Shown here one piece after another: positions 41,644 through 50,992 of a stretch of DNA of 64,000 bases. The translations under genes were made by a program, and so were the position numbers. The notes under the pieces were generated by a model that was not told the origin of the DNA, ran no database searches, and saw only the letters and a list, made by a program, of their open reading frames with translations. The DNA comes from Arenibacter hampyeongensis (GTDB lineage: Bacteria > Bacteroidota > Bacteroidia > Flavobacteriales > Flavobacteriaceae): NCBI RefSeq assembly GCF_002909255.1, contig NZ_PIOB01000003.1, positions 186,001 to 250,000 of the forward strand, given 5' to 3'. Within the stretch, counting starts at the first letter, position 1. Each line of letters starts with the position of its first letter.

Positions 41644-42537
41644 ATGAAAAAAATATATATTTTAAGTCTCTTTTTAGCCATATTTGCGCTAAATACATCA
41701 TGTGATGATGACGGAGGCACTTCAGCAATCCCGACCACCAATGGCGCTCTACCAGATTTTAAGGTAGTGGCGGGTAGTCCTGCATTTATTGACCTTACTG
41801 GCTTGGACGACCTAAACCTACAATTCACCGTTGGTGTTGGCGTCGGAGAACCAACATCTTTTGATCTAAAAGCATTCTACCAGACAGTGGATGGCGATTT
41901 GTATGGCCCTATAGTTTTGGATGCCGGTGTCACCACTTTTCCTAAGGAGTATTCAATTACAGGAACAGGTCTTGTAGCTGCCTTTTCAGAACTGAGCAGT
42001 GCTGATGATATTCAAGTTGGAGATGTCTTAAAATTATTTACATCTTATACATTTAAGGATGGTTCCCAAATTGATATTCTTAATAATAAAGGGGAGCCAA
42101 ACTACCTTGCTTCCGATTTTAACACCTACACCGACTTTACTGTAAAATTGGAGTATGTTGTATCATGTCCTTCCGATTTGGCTGGTACTTACACGGTTCT
42201 TAGTAGTGGATTCTCTACTGATTCCGGACCAACACCAGATGAAAACCCTATTGTTGATTATCCATACACTGTGGTTTTAACAGACAATGGTGGCGGAAAT
42301 TATACTGTTTCGGATGGTTTTGCCGGCTTGTATATACTTTGGTATGATATCTACGGTATCTCTGGAGAAACTCCAGGTAATTTCACCGATATATGTGGTG
42401 AATTATCAGGAACCTGGGGAGAACCTTTTGGAACTGACGTTACTGTTACAGGAACTGTTAATCCGGATGGAACGCTTTCCATTACATGGATAAATGGTTA
42501 TGATGACACTGCGGATGCTGTATATACCCCACAGTAA
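41644..42537 (+). CDS. Surface lipoprotein, third gene of the SusC/SusD operon
   Basis: 297 residues. A signal peptide is followed by the lipidation Cys in ALNTSCDDDGG (about residue 20); Asp and Gly after the Cys suit surface export in Bacteroidota. The rest is beta-rich, with a Gly/Thr-rich C-terminal domain (SDLAGTYTVLSSGFST, ICGELSGTWGEPFG, VNPDGTLSITWINGYDD). It lies 18 bases after the SusD-like gene and before the terminator, the place of SusE/F-type ligand-binding proteins. No named family is recognised; a surface binding role is inference. Confidence 0.85.
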   Translation: MKKIYILSLFLAIFALNTSCDDDGGTSAIPTTNGALPDFKVVAGSPAFIDLTGLDDLNLQFTVGVGVGEPTSFDLKAFYQTVDGDLYGPIVLDAGVTTFPKEYSITGTGLVAAFSELSSADDIQVGDVLKLFTSYTFKDGSQIDILNNKGEPNYLASDFNTYTDFTVKLEYVVSCPSDLAGTYTVLSSGFSTDSGPTPDENPIVDYPYTVVLTDNGGGNYTVSDGFAGLYILWYDIYGISGETPGNFTDICGELSGTWGEPFGTDVTVTGTVNPDGTLSITWINGYDDTADAVYTPQ

Positions 42538-42579
42538 ATCTATTCTAAACCCGGCATAAAACCGAGTTACAATTTATTC

Positions 42580-42620
42580 AGAAACCGTTGAGAGTTAATT
42601 TTCAACGGTTTCTTTTTTTT
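42580..42620 (+). terminator. Terminator of the SusC/SusD operon
   Basis: A 12-base-pair perfect stem (42580-42591 with 42602-42613), a 10-base loop and eight T at the end of the stem. It lies 42 bases after the lipoprotein stop. Confidence 0.93.
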
Positions 42621-42727
42621 ACCCATAATTCCAACTTTGAACCTATTTAGTTCAGGTAGCATTAAATATTACCAGCTTATATTTTTAAGTTGTATTTATT
42701 TCTGACTTATTTTCTACCTTTACCGCC

Positions 42728-43471
42728 ATGAAAGATACCCAACAGATTTATGGCATCAGAGCCGTAATTGAAGCCATAAAATCCAATGAACCCATAGACA
42801 AGGTTTTTATCCAAAAAGGCCTTAAAGGCGACCTATCCAAGGATATGGAAACGCTAATTAGAAAAAATGGTATTACTGCTTCCTATGTCCCTATTGAAAA
42901 ATTAAATAGACTTACCAAGAACAATCATCAAGGTGTTGTTGCCAATATATCTCCCATTACCTTTTTGACCATTGAAGAATTGGTAGAAAAAGTATTGGAA
43001 ACCAAAAAAGTACCTCTTTTCCTATTATTGGATCAACTATCCGACGTGCGCAACTTTGGCGCAGTTATTAGAACTGCCGAATGTACTGGGGTAGATGGAA
43101 TCATTATTCAGAAAAAAGGGGCAGCACCTGTTACGGCAGATACCATTAAAACATCGGCAGGAGCGGCGTTTCGTGTGCCCATTGTCAAGATAGACCACAT
43201 AAAGGATGCTGTATTTTATTTACAGGCTTCTGGAATAAAGGTAATTGCAGCAACCGAGAAAACAGAAAATTCCATTTATGAGGTTTCCTTTAAGGAACCT
43301 TGTGCCATAATTATGGGATCTGAAGATGTGGGTATCTCACCCTCTATTTTAAAAGCCTCTGACCATTTGGCAAAACTTCCCCTATTGGGTGAAATTGGTT
43401 CACTAAATGTTTCCGTAGCCTGTGGTGTTTTCCTTTATGAAGCAGTAAGACAAAGACAGGAAACCACTTAA
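42728..43471 (+). CDS. rlmB: 23S rRNA 2'-O-methyltransferase, RlmB/TrmH family
   Basis: 247 residues. The N-terminal substrate-binding domain (IYGIRAVIEAIKSNEPIDKV) leads into a SPOUT methyltransferase with the three knot motifs: NFGAVIRTAECTGVDGIII, IIMGSEDVGISPSILK and LPLLGEIGSLNVSVACGVF. It probably methylates G2251 (E. coli numbering) of 23S rRNA with S-adenosylmethionine. It is a single plus-strand gene between two terminators. Confidence 0.93.
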   Translation: MKDTQQIYGIRAVIEAIKSNEPIDKVFIQKGLKGDLSKDMETLIRKNGITASYVPIEKLNRLTKNNHQGVVANISPITFLTIEELVEKVLETKKVPLFLLLDQLSDVRNFGAVIRTAECTGVDGIIIQKKGAAPVTADTIKTSAGAAFRVPIVKIDHIKDAVFYLQASGIKVIAATEKTENSIYEVSFKEPCAIIMGSEDVGISPSILKASDHLAKLPLLGEIGSLNVSVACGVFLYEAVRQRQETT

Positions 43472-43546
43472 GGAGTTGGATTTCCCAACTTTATCAGGAC
43501 TTGGCAATATTCCAATTTTCCCGATATACTGTCAAAATCCATAGTA

Positions 43547-44287
43547 TTATTCCAATCCCGAATCCTCGGGATTTTTTTTATAACGATAGGTGATTTTGAT
43601 TTCTTCCGCTGTTGAGTCTTGTGGTCTATTTTCAATGAAATTTCCATTTTCGTCAAAATGTTTTAAGAATTCGTCCTCCTCTTCATTATAATCTTCCTTC
43701 TCCCAATCGTATTTTTTCACTTTGGGTAAAGGGGCCTTCAAAACAAATGCCAAAAACAGGCCTGTTATAAATCCACCTAAATGACCTTCCCATGAAATTC
43801 CGTCCTTAACAGGAAAAATATACCAAAGTGTACTGCCATATATAAAAACTACAATTAGTGATAGGGCTACCAGACGGTAGTGTTTGGAAATAATTCCTTT
43901 AAAAAATATAAAGCTCACCAAGACATAAATTAATCCACTGGCCCCAATATGATAGGATGGCCTACCAATGAGCCAGGTTATAAAGCCCGAGACAAGAATT
44001 CCCCATAACAATACTTTAAAGGCTATGCCTCTATAGAAATAAACCAACGATGCTGTAAGGATGGCAAGTGGAATGGTATTATTGTACAAATGCTCCACGG
44101 AGGCATGTAAAAAAGGACTTAAAACAATACCCCGTACCCCTAGTAATGTCCTAGGATAAATACCGTAGTCATTGAAATTAACCTGAAACTGAATTTCAAA
44201 CCAATATACGGTCCAAATGGAGAGCACCGCCAATAACGGAATTGCTATTACGGTATTGGAAAATCTAAAATAATTGCTCTCTGTCAT
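43547..44287 (-). CDS. Rhomboid family intramembrane serine protease
   Basis: 246 residues with about six transmembrane helices. The catalytic Ser is in HIGASGLIYVLVSF (GxSG) and the His in WEGHLGGFITGLFLAF. The N-terminal loop and helix 1 (LLGVRGIVLSPFLHASVEH) also match the family. A charged cytoplasmic tail of about 60 residues follows (acidic EEEDEFLKHFDENG). Rhomboids cleave transmembrane helices; the substrate is unknown. The last codons overlap a plus-strand terminator that serves rlmB. Confidence 0.93.
   Translation of the reverse strand: MTESNYFRFSNTVIAIPLLAVLSIWTVYWFEIQFQVNFNDYGIYPRTLLGVRGIVLSPFLHASVEHLYNNTIPLAILTASLVYFYRGIAFKVLLWGILVSGFITWLIGRPSYHIGASGLIYVLVSFIFFKGIISKHYRLVALSLIVVFIYGSTLWYIFPVKDGISWEGHLGGFITGLFLAFVLKAPLPKVKKYDWEKEDYNEEEDEFLKHFDENGNFIENRPQDSTAEEIKITYRYKKNPEDSGLE
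43554..43579 (+). terminator. Terminator of rlmB, inside the rhomboid coding end
   Basis: An 8-base-pair stem (43554-43561 with 43566-43573), a 4-base loop and eight T (43572-43579). It lies 82 bases after the rlmB stop and within the 3' codons of the convergent rhomboid gene. On the opposite strand there is no U-tract, so it acts in the plus direction only. Confidence 0.8.
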
Positions 44288-44432
44288 AATGGAAATATAA
44301 TTATTTATGCAATATGCTTACCAAAATTTCAAAATCGGTTAAAATGTCATTGAAATTTTAGTCCTTTTAAAATCAATTTTAAAGTCCCAAAAAAGAAACC
44401 ACCTTATAACAACTTTGTTTTATTTTTACATT

Positions 44433-45710
44433 ATGAACGAGCCACTAGCAGAAAGGGTACGCCCCAAAACCTTGGAGGAATATATAAGCCAAAATCATTT
44501 GGTGGGAGAAAATGGATCCTTGACCCATCAAATAAAAAAGGGGATTTTACCCTCCTTGATTCTTTGGGGACCTCCAGGTACAGGCAAAACTACCTTGGCA
44601 AATATTATAGCCCATACAAGCGGGCGACCTTTTTATACGCTAAGTGCCGTTAGTAGTGGAGTTAAGGATATCCGGGAAGTCATAGAAAAGGCGAAGCAAA
44701 GTGGTGGATTGTTCACGACCAAAAACCCAATACTTTTTATTGATGAAATTCATCGCTTTAGCAAATCGCAGCAAGACTCCCTTTTGGCGGCAGTGGAAAA
44801 AGGTTGGGTCACCCTAATCGGTGCCACCACAGAAAACCCCAGCTTTGAGGTAATTCCGGCCCTATTGTCCAGGTGTCAAGTATATATTTTAAACCCTTTT
44901 GGAAAGGAAGACCTTGAGGCATTGCTCCAGAGAGCCATGGAAGAGGACAAATATTTGAAAACCAAAAAAATAAAACTAAAGGAAACGGAAGCCCTACTTC
45001 GTCTTTCAGGGGGCGATGGAAGAAAATTGCTTAATATATTTGAGCTGATCATCAATTCAGAGGAGACGGATACCGTTACCATTACTGACGAGCTGGTTTT
45101 GAATAAAATACAGAAGAACACTGTTCTATATGACAAAACGGGCGAACAGCATTACGATATTGTATCGGCTTTTATTAAATCGATCCGGGGAAGTGACCCC
45201 AATGCGGCGGTATATTGGTTGGCTAGGATGATAGAGGGTGGAGAGGATGTGAAATTTATTGCAAGACGTTTACTTATTTTGGCCTCTGAAGACATTGGCA
45301 ATGCCAATCCTACCGCTTTGGTAATCGCAAACACTACATTTCAGGCCGTTACTACCATAGGATATCCCGAAGCAAGGATCATATTGAGTCAGTGTGTAAT
45401 CTATTTGGCCACATCGGCAAAAAGCAATGCCAGTTATATGGCCATAAACAAGGCGCAACAAACCGTAAAACAAACAGGTGACCTATCGGTACCCTTGGCA
45501 TTACGCAATGCCCCTACCAAATTAATGAAGGATCTGGGTTATGGGGAAGATTACAAATATGCCCACGACTATGAGAATAATTTTATTGCAGAGGAGTTTA
45601 TGCCCAAGGAGGTAGCCAAAACAAGCTTTTACCGTCCTGGCAACAATCAGCGGGAAAACGCCATCAAGGATTTCCTAAAAAAACGATGGAAAAATAAATA
45701 TGAACTCTAG
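44433..45710 (+). CDS. rarA: Replication-associated recombination protein A (MgsA/RarA)
   Basis: 425 residues from the ATG of [23 protein letters not shown]+ ATPase of the clamp-loader group with Walker [16 protein letters not shown], Walker [21 protein letters not shown] and sensor 1 [13 protein letters not shown]. The C-terminal tetramerisation part includes [20 protein letters not shown] and [19 protein letters not shown]. It acts at stalled replication forks. A TTG six codons upstream overlaps a CAACTTTG promoter-like box, so the ATG is preferred. Confidence 0.96.
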   Translation: MNEPLAERVRPKTLEEYISQNHLVGENGSLTHQIKKGILPSLILWGPPGTGKTTLANIIAHTSGRPFYTLSAVSSGVKDIREVIEKAKQSGGLFTTKNPILFIDEIHRFSKSQQDSLLAAVEKGWVTLIGATTENPSFEVIPALLSRCQVYILNPFGKEDLEALLQRAMEEDKYLKTKKIKLKETEALLRLSGGDGRKLLNIFELIINSEETDTVTITDELVLNKIQKNTVLYDKTGEQHYDIVSAFIKSIRGSDPNAAVYWLARMIEGGEDVKFIARRLLILASEDIGNANPTALVIANTTFQAVTTIGYPEARIILSQCVIYLATSAKSNASYMAINKAQQTVKQTGDLSVPLALRNAPTKLMKDLGYGEDYKYAHDYENNFIAEEFMPKEVAKTSFYRPGNNQRENAIKDFLKKRWKNKYEL

Positions 45711-45748
45711 CTTCAACTTAAACTACTTGGTCATTGATTGGAGTTCCA

Positions 45749-46642
45749 CTAAAACTTAATATTCAGTTCCTGTGCCATTATTTTGTCATCACCGCGATAT
45801 TCAAAATACCACTTGTCTCCTTTTTTAACGACAATACCATTCTCAGCAACATGGGTGGCTTGGGCAATATAGACATCGGTTACCGTTGTTTTCCACATCC
45901 ACATAGCAATTTTGGGCGTGCTGTCCACTAACTGAAAGCCGTTGGCTATTGGCTGGGCATATAATACTCCCAATCCTTCCGTGGCATACTCCACTTCTGG
46001 CAAAGCCACATCAGGCATGCTTTGGGCTTTGGTTATATTGGACTGTACCGGTTCCATATTTTTATAGGATTGCTCCTCCAAGGTTGCTTTTTGCTGTACA
46101 ACTGGATTTGGAATATTTTGTTTTGGCGCTACGCTGGCCTTCTCTTCGATTCTTTTAACATCATTTTTAAAACTCACTGTAGGTGGCACATTTTCTCCCG
46201 AAGGCTCAAATTTGTACCCCAACCCTGACAGCGATTTAAAACATTCCTTTATAGCCTCGGAATAGGCAGATTTGTAGTCCTTCTCCTTACTAATTCCCTC
46301 CACAGTGGTATAGACCTCATTAGAGAGACAATCTTTGAGAATCAAGGTTACCTTGGTGGTAAACATGGAGGAATCGTCCTTAAGACTCAATTGCAAACCA
46401 AGGCATCTATTGGCCACCAAATCTACAGGCATATCATTATCATAAACCGCCGCAAACCCATTTTCCACAAGATTATATTTAATCAAAGTACTGGTCTGAT
46501 ACTGATTTTCACTTTTAAAAGCTTCAAATTTGGTTGGCACTATTATGTATTTGTATTTATTTAATTCAGCTTGGGACATTCCGTAAAAGCTGCATATTAA
46601 AAACAGGGGTAAAAAAATATTTTTCATCATTTCAAATTTCAT
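45749..46642 (-). CDS. Secreted protein of unknown function
   Basis: 297 residues with a signal peptide (LPLFLICSFYGMSQA). The N-terminal half resembles a compact domain (YKYIIVPTKFEAFKSENQYQ, TLIKYNLVENGFAAVYDND, KVTLILKDCLSNEV, EAIKECFKSLSGLGYKF). It is followed by a Pro/Gln/Lys-rich linker and a C-terminal beta-rich segment (GVLYAQPIANGFQLVDSTP, KGDKWYFEYRGDDKIMAQEL). I know no named family. It is convergent with rarA and lies 242 bases downstream of the beta-barrel gene on the same strand. Confidence 0.75.
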   Translation of the reverse strand: MKFEMMKNIFLPLFLICSFYGMSQAELNKYKYIIVPTKFEAFKSENQYQTSTLIKYNLVENGFAAVYDNDMPVDLVANRCLGLQLSLKDDSSMFTTKVTLILKDCLSNEVYTTVEGISKEKDYKSAYSEAIKECFKSLSGLGYKFEPSGENVPPTVSFKNDVKRIEEKASVAPKQNIPNPVVQQKATLEEQSYKNMEPVQSNITKAQSMPDVALPEVEYATEGLGVLYAQPIANGFQLVDSTPKIAMWMWKTTVTDVYIAQATHVAENGIVVKKGDKWYFEYRGDDKIMAQELNIKF

Positions 46643-46692
46643 TGTTTCTATAAATCAAGTTAGTTGGCCTTTAATGGTAATTAATCACAAAA

Positions 46693-46722
46693 CATGCCAG
46701 AAAGCCCTAGCTTCCTGTCATG
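46693..46722 (-). terminator. Imperfect hairpin downstream of the DUF5723 gene
   Basis: A 13-position stem (46693-46705 with 46710-46722) around a 4-base loop; in the minus-strand RNA 12 of 13 positions pair when one G-U is counted. A weak U-rich stretch follows. It may end the 48860-46885 operon. The rest of the 242-base gap holds nothing I recognise. Confidence 0.4.
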
Positions 46723-46884
46723 GTTCATCCATAAGGTGAAAATCCAAATAATTATTTGATAAGGAATAAACTACGATACTAAAAAACTTAAGAATCACTG
46801 GATTCCCACATTTATAATTTTAGACACCATTTAAGACAAATGGAAGCCTGAAATCCAATAATGCACGTTTTCAAAAATCATATA

Positions 46885-48321
46885 TTATTTCTTTCCCCAA
46901 GATATGATATTTAATCCTAATTGAAAAGAGGAGTAGTGACTATCCGCAAGGTTCCTATAAGCCAACAAGTTGTCGGCCAACACATAGATATTTACAGGAC
47001 CGGCCTGGAGATTGAGGCCCAAACCAATATTACTCCAAGTAAACTTATCTACAGTGTAGGTTGTTTTAAGTGCCAAAGCCCTACCAAATCTTCGTAAATA
47101 AAAGGCAGTAAGTGCTGCTTGTGGCCCTCGGGGCCTATTAATTACATACAATTGTCCACCAATTCCGTTGGCATATTTGGTATAATCCCTCCTTTTTGAA
47201 ACCATATAGTTACAGTCGCAATCCATATTTTGTTTCATTGCCTCCCCCCAATTATGACGTATGGAACCATACAACTTGGTAGGCCTAAATGAAATATAGC
47301 TATTATTATTGGTGCCGTGTGGAACCAGGGCATCCACCTCATCCACTAAATCTTGCCAAAAATCATCATTGGAATTGGAAAATGCATCGGGTAGGATTAC
47401 TTCTATTCCCTCTACAGTGGCATTCCCATTTATGGTATAATTCTTTACGTCTGTAGAACTATAAACAAAGCCTAGATCCAACAAGCTTCCTGTAATCACC
47501 GTCTGCTTGTTAAGCTTATACGTAAATCCAAGGTCGATTCCAAATCCCAAATCTCCCCCGAAGAACATTCTTCTTGTAATAATTCCAGGCAAAAGGGAAC
47601 TATCATTGTCCAGGGCATCTTCAATTTCATTAAGGCCAGAAGACCTTAATTCCATATCGGCATCAAAAGTATGGGACAGGATATTGTTCTGCCCTTGGTT
47701 AGTTACAAAATAACCTTTGTTTTTTGTGGACGAAAAATTAAACACACTGGAATACACTTTAGCCCTCGCTCCAACGGTCAAGGCACCATCCACACTTTTG
47801 TTGATTCCGAAGTGAAACACATTGAGCATCTCCCCTCGTGTTTTTAAATGCCCAAGATCAAATTTTCGGCCCAACTGATCCGCATTGCCCTCAAAGGCCA
47901 AGATGGCATAATCCTTAAACCAATAGCCAATAGCATCCCCTTCATTATAAATCCCAAAAGAGTAAAAATTATCTGGATTACGCCCCCGAAAACCACCATT
48001 CAGTAATTCAACTTGATAAGTGCCGCTAAGTTCATCACGGGTGTTCATACCATAAATGGCTCGTTCCCTTACTTTTTCGTTAAAATCCACTCCGTCATCA
48101 GCGAACAAATCGTTTACTGTAAGTCCACTACTTCCAGCTTGAAAGGAAATGCCGGATATTCCGGGAATACCGGCATACCATTGAAAATCCGTAGACATTC
48201 CCGGATTGATCATTAAAGCCTGGGGGATTTCTGTAAAATCGTACAGTATTTGTTTGTTCTGTGCAGTAACAAAGGTACAGCCCAGTAACCAGGACAAAAA
48301 GACAAGTTGAAAATGCCTCAT
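46885..48321 (-). CDS. Outer-membrane beta-barrel protein, DUF5723-like
   Basis: 478 residues with a signal peptide (ending FVTAQ) and a pattern of alternating beta-strands with aromatic ends (FHFGINKSVDGALTVGARAK, FGGDLGFGIDLGFTYKLN) that suits an outer-membrane barrel. The mature N-terminus (YDFTEIPQALMINPGMSTDF) is close to the DUF5723 family found in Bacteroidota. The start ATG overlaps the upstream lipoprotein stop by 4 bases, so the two are translated together. Function is unknown. Confidence 0.82.
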   Translation of the reverse strand: MRHFQLVFLSWLLGCTFVTAQNKQILYDFTEIPQALMINPGMSTDFQWYAGIPGISGISFQAGSSGLTVNDLFADDGVDFNEKVRERAIYGMNTRDELSGTYQVELLNGGFRGRNPDNFYSFGIYNEGDAIGYWFKDYAILAFEGNADQLGRKFDLGHLKTRGEMLNVFHFGINKSVDGALTVGARAKVYSSVFNFSSTKNKGYFVTNQGQNNILSHTFDADMELRSSGLNEIEDALDNDSSLLPGIITRRMFFGGDLGFGIDLGFTYKLNKQTVITGSLLDLGFVYSSTDVKNYTINGNATVEGIEVILPDAFSNSNDDFWQDLVDEVDALVPHGTNNNSYISFRPTKLYGSIRHNWGEAMKQNMDCDCNYMVSKRRDYTKYANGIGGQLYVINRPRGPQAALTAFYLRRFGRALALKTTYTVDKFTWSNIGLGLNLQAGPVNIYVLADNLLAYRNLADSHYSSFQLGLNIISWGKK

Positions 48322-48860
48322 TTTAAACGAACCCTGAATTTACCACTGGACCTAAAAATAATTTTTGGATCTGGGAGGTTGGAAACACTGCTGTTGTCCT
48401 CTATAAGAACACTGACTTTTATACTTGAAGTATTTTTTATGATTTCTATGCTTCTTTCCTTTCCTGGGCCATAAGGCACTTGCCTTCTATAAAGCGGCGT
48501 TGGGGCGGATGGTTGTACAGGAAAATCTATAATATCAATCGTATTCCCACCTTCATCCAAAAATTCTACAGTCGGCTTAAACTCCTTACTGGTAGTATTA
48601 TCTATTTCAAAAAAAATAGAGCCATCCAAAACCCGATCAGCAAAGGCATCAACAGTAAAGGCATCAAAATTAAAATCCTGGGTGTAAAAATATTGGCCAA
48701 CAGACTCGTTTATTATTCTTTCGGGCGATTCTACATACAAGATACTGGCTTCAATTGTGGGGATAATTTCCAAATCATCGTATTGGTCAAAGTTTTGCTT
48801 TTCTATGCAGGAATAGAACGCAAGCAAAATTAGGGATAGAAGTAAAATTTTATTTTTCAT
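48318..48860 (-). CDS. Lipoprotein of unknown function coupled to the DUF5723 gene
   Basis: 180 residues. The signal peptide ends in LLAFYSCIEKQNFDQYDD, with the lipidation Cys at about residue 18. The remainder is beta-rich with no recognised family. The stop overlaps the ATG of the beta-barrel gene by 4 bases, a strong sign that the two proteins work together at the outer membrane. Confidence 0.8.
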   Translation of the reverse strand: MKNKILLLSLILLAFYSCIEKQNFDQYDDLEIIPTIEASILYVESPERIINESVGQYFYTQDFNFDAFTVDAFADRVLDGSIFFEIDNTTSKEFKPTVEFLDEGGNTIDIIDFPVQPSAPTPLYRRQVPYGPGKERSIEIIKNTSSIKVSVLIEDNSSVSNLPDPKIIFRSSGKFRVRLK

Positions 48861-48922
48861 ACCAAACCTGTCAAGAACAACTACTGGTATCGTGTTGCTA
48901 TAGTGTTACTTATATTATAACT

Positions 48923-49612
48923 CTATAAATACAATTTTATTTCACTTAAATCGTGAATCATATCGCAATATTCGTGCTCTGGTTCATTATTGGCGTTAAA
49001 ATGCAAGGTATGCAATCCCACCGCCCTGGCACCCAAAATATCTGCCTCCAAACTGTCACCGATCATCAAGGATTTATGCGGCAAAACTTTGGCTTTACTA
49101 AGTGCCAGTTCAAAGATTTTGGGGTTCGGTTTTTTCACACCTGCCATTTCGGAATTAATTATATGATCAAAATAATTATGGATTTTGGAGCTTTGTAACT
49201 TTTTATCCTGTATTTCCTGAAATCCGTTCGTGATGATATGCAACTTATAATTGGGCTTCAAATAGTCCAAAACCTCCGTTGTATTTGGCAAAAGATGATT
49301 GAAGGAAGATAAGTTCTCAATATACTGATCGGACAGAATAAATATTAATTCCTTGGATATGGTATATCCAAGTGTATCAAAAGTGATTTTCAATCTTTGA
49401 AACCTAAGTTCCTCCTTGGATATTTTTCCTTCCCGATAATACTTCCAAAATTCGAAATTTATGGGGATATAGACCTCTAAAAAATCCTTTAGATCAACAC
49501 TCACCGAATTCCTTAAAAGAATTTTCTGAAAAGTCAAGGCTGAATTTTTCTCAAAGTCCCATAGGGTATGATCTAAATCAAAAAAAATATCGGTGACAAG
49601 AGATTTAAACAT
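48923..49612 (-). CDS. HAD hydrolase, YjjG-type pyrimidine nucleotidase
   Basis: 229 residues. Motif I is FFDLDHTLWDF, motif II lies in HIITNGFQEIQ, motif III Lys in AGVKKPNPKIFELAL and motif IV in MIGDSLEADILGARAVGLHT. The cap domain and length fit the YjjG house-cleaning nucleotidases that remove non-canonical pyrimidine nucleotides. Its ATG overlaps the end of the upstream deacetylase-like gene by 8 bases. Confidence 0.9.
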   Translation of the reverse strand: MFKSLVTDIFFDLDHTLWDFEKNSALTFQKILLRNSVSVDLKDFLEVYIPINFEFWKYYREGKISKEELRFQRLKITFDTLGYTISKELIFILSDQYIENLSSFNHLLPNTTEVLDYLKPNYKLHIITNGFQEIQDKKLQSSKIHNYFDHIINSEMAGVKKPNPKIFELALSKAKVLPHKSLMIGDSLEADILGARAVGLHTLHFNANNEPEHEYCDMIHDLSEIKLYL

Positions 49613-50900
49613 GTACTTGTTTTAGGATACTACTGTACAATTTTTTCCAATTCAATTTGCTCTCGGCCCCAATTAATTCATTTGAAAAAACGGTGATAAA
49701 ATTTCCGTTTACCATTTTCGTTGCCAGATACAGTCTGTTAACCGCTGTAAAAGCCTCTGTCCTATTTCTATATTTCAACAAACCGTAATCGTGAACTGCA
49801 AACGGATGTATCTTAATGGGCTGTTGGACTTCCAAGGGAATATCATAAAAGTAGAATGGTGTGCAAGAACCGGCCCTAAAACCAATTTCATGGGTATATC
49901 CCATGGTATAGTCATCTGTAAAACCAGCCTCGATCAAATTCCTATAGGTTTCAGGGATATCCACCCTGTTATAGCGCATTCGAGAGCTGGAAACAGGCCT
50001 ATTAATAACATTGGAAAGATTCCTTTTCTCCTCTTTAAGCAAGGCTATATCATTAAAGGAACTATAGGAGCAGGATAAGGAAACCTTATCGTAGTCGGCC
50101 ACAGATTTAATTAGGTGTTTAAAATTGTTATTGTTGGGGGACACATTTTTGTCATAGGTGGAATACTCGGCGAACTGAAAAAAGAACATTCCCTTAACCT
50201 TATTTTTTTTATGTAATTCAATAAGCTCGAAAAAATTGTCATAGGGATCTTTCTTTAGCTTTGCCCAAACCAAAATGCGGTCGTATACCCGTCTGATTTT
50301 AAGCGATGCCAAATCGAAAAAAAATCCGGACATCCCCCTGACAAAACCTCTATAGGCAAAACAATGCGAAGTGGAAACATCTATGACGGACGAGTATTTA
50401 TAATTCCTTGGCTTGTGTTTTAAATCTTTAAATCTGTTCTTAAGGGCGTATAAAAGTTTTTGGGCCCAAATATCTACCAAGGGCTTTTCTAAAAAATCGT
50501 ATTGAAAAGCCAAACTGTCCTTTGGGGAAAATCTGCCATGCATGTCCTTCACATGGGGCAAATACTCTTCGTACCTACTTAACAAATAAAAACTGCCTGA
50601 AAAAATATCGAAGGGCAGGTTACTCCTTTCCCCTGTTGAAAAAAAACAAGGTGTTCCTTCCCAATCGGCCATATGAATCTGAATATCGTTTATACCGTGT
50701 TCAAACAACAAATCATTGCTCCTTACAAAAAACTCGTTTTGCAAAGGTTGCTTCGTATACGTAATCTTTGGGCCTGTATGTTTTATAAAATCCTCTACTT
50801 TGGTGGTGTAGGTTACCTCTATCCCCAATATAGTAGTAAATATATGCCTCATAATATAACTAAAACGAGGGGTGATTTTATGGGTATAGATGAGTAACAT
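49605..50900 (-). CDS. Polysaccharide deacetylase-like protein
   Basis: 431 residues. The N-terminus MLLIYTHKITPRFSYIMRHI and the FDIFSGSFYLLSRYEEYLPH region are typical of a Bacteroidota group annotated as polysaccharide deacetylases, with an N-terminal domain before the NodB-like barrel. Supporting stretches in the barrel are VIDVSTSHCFAYRGF, KVKGMFFFQFAEYSTYDKN and a C-terminal PIKIHPFAVHDYGLLKYRN. The family's metal-binding Asp-Asp is not obvious (DVSTSHCF where Asp-Asp is usual), so activity is uncertain. It overlaps the YjjG-type gene. Confidence 0.75.
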   Translation of the reverse strand: MLLIYTHKITPRFSYIMRHIFTTILGIEVTYTTKVEDFIKHTGPKITYTKQPLQNEFFVRSNDLLFEHGINDIQIHMADWEGTPCFFSTGERSNLPFDIFSGSFYLLSRYEEYLPHVKDMHGRFSPKDSLAFQYDFLEKPLVDIWAQKLLYALKNRFKDLKHKPRNYKYSSVIDVSTSHCFAYRGFVRGMSGFFFDLASLKIRRVYDRILVWAKLKKDPYDNFFELIELHKKNKVKGMFFFQFAEYSTYDKNVSPNNNNFKHLIKSVADYDKVSLSCSYSSFNDIALLKEEKRNLSNVINRPVSSSRMRYNRVDIPETYRNLIEAGFTDDYTMGYTHEIGFRAGSCTPFYFYDIPLEVQQPIKIHPFAVHDYGLLKYRNRTEAFTAVNRLYLATKMVNGNFITVFSNELIGAESKLNWKKLYSSILKQVHV

Positions 50901-50992
50901 AGTAATTTACTTTTTCCTATTTTAAATGAGCCTGACCTTAGGTTATAGTTTTCAAAAATAGTTGGTCCATATTCTAAATTACGAACCGCGGT

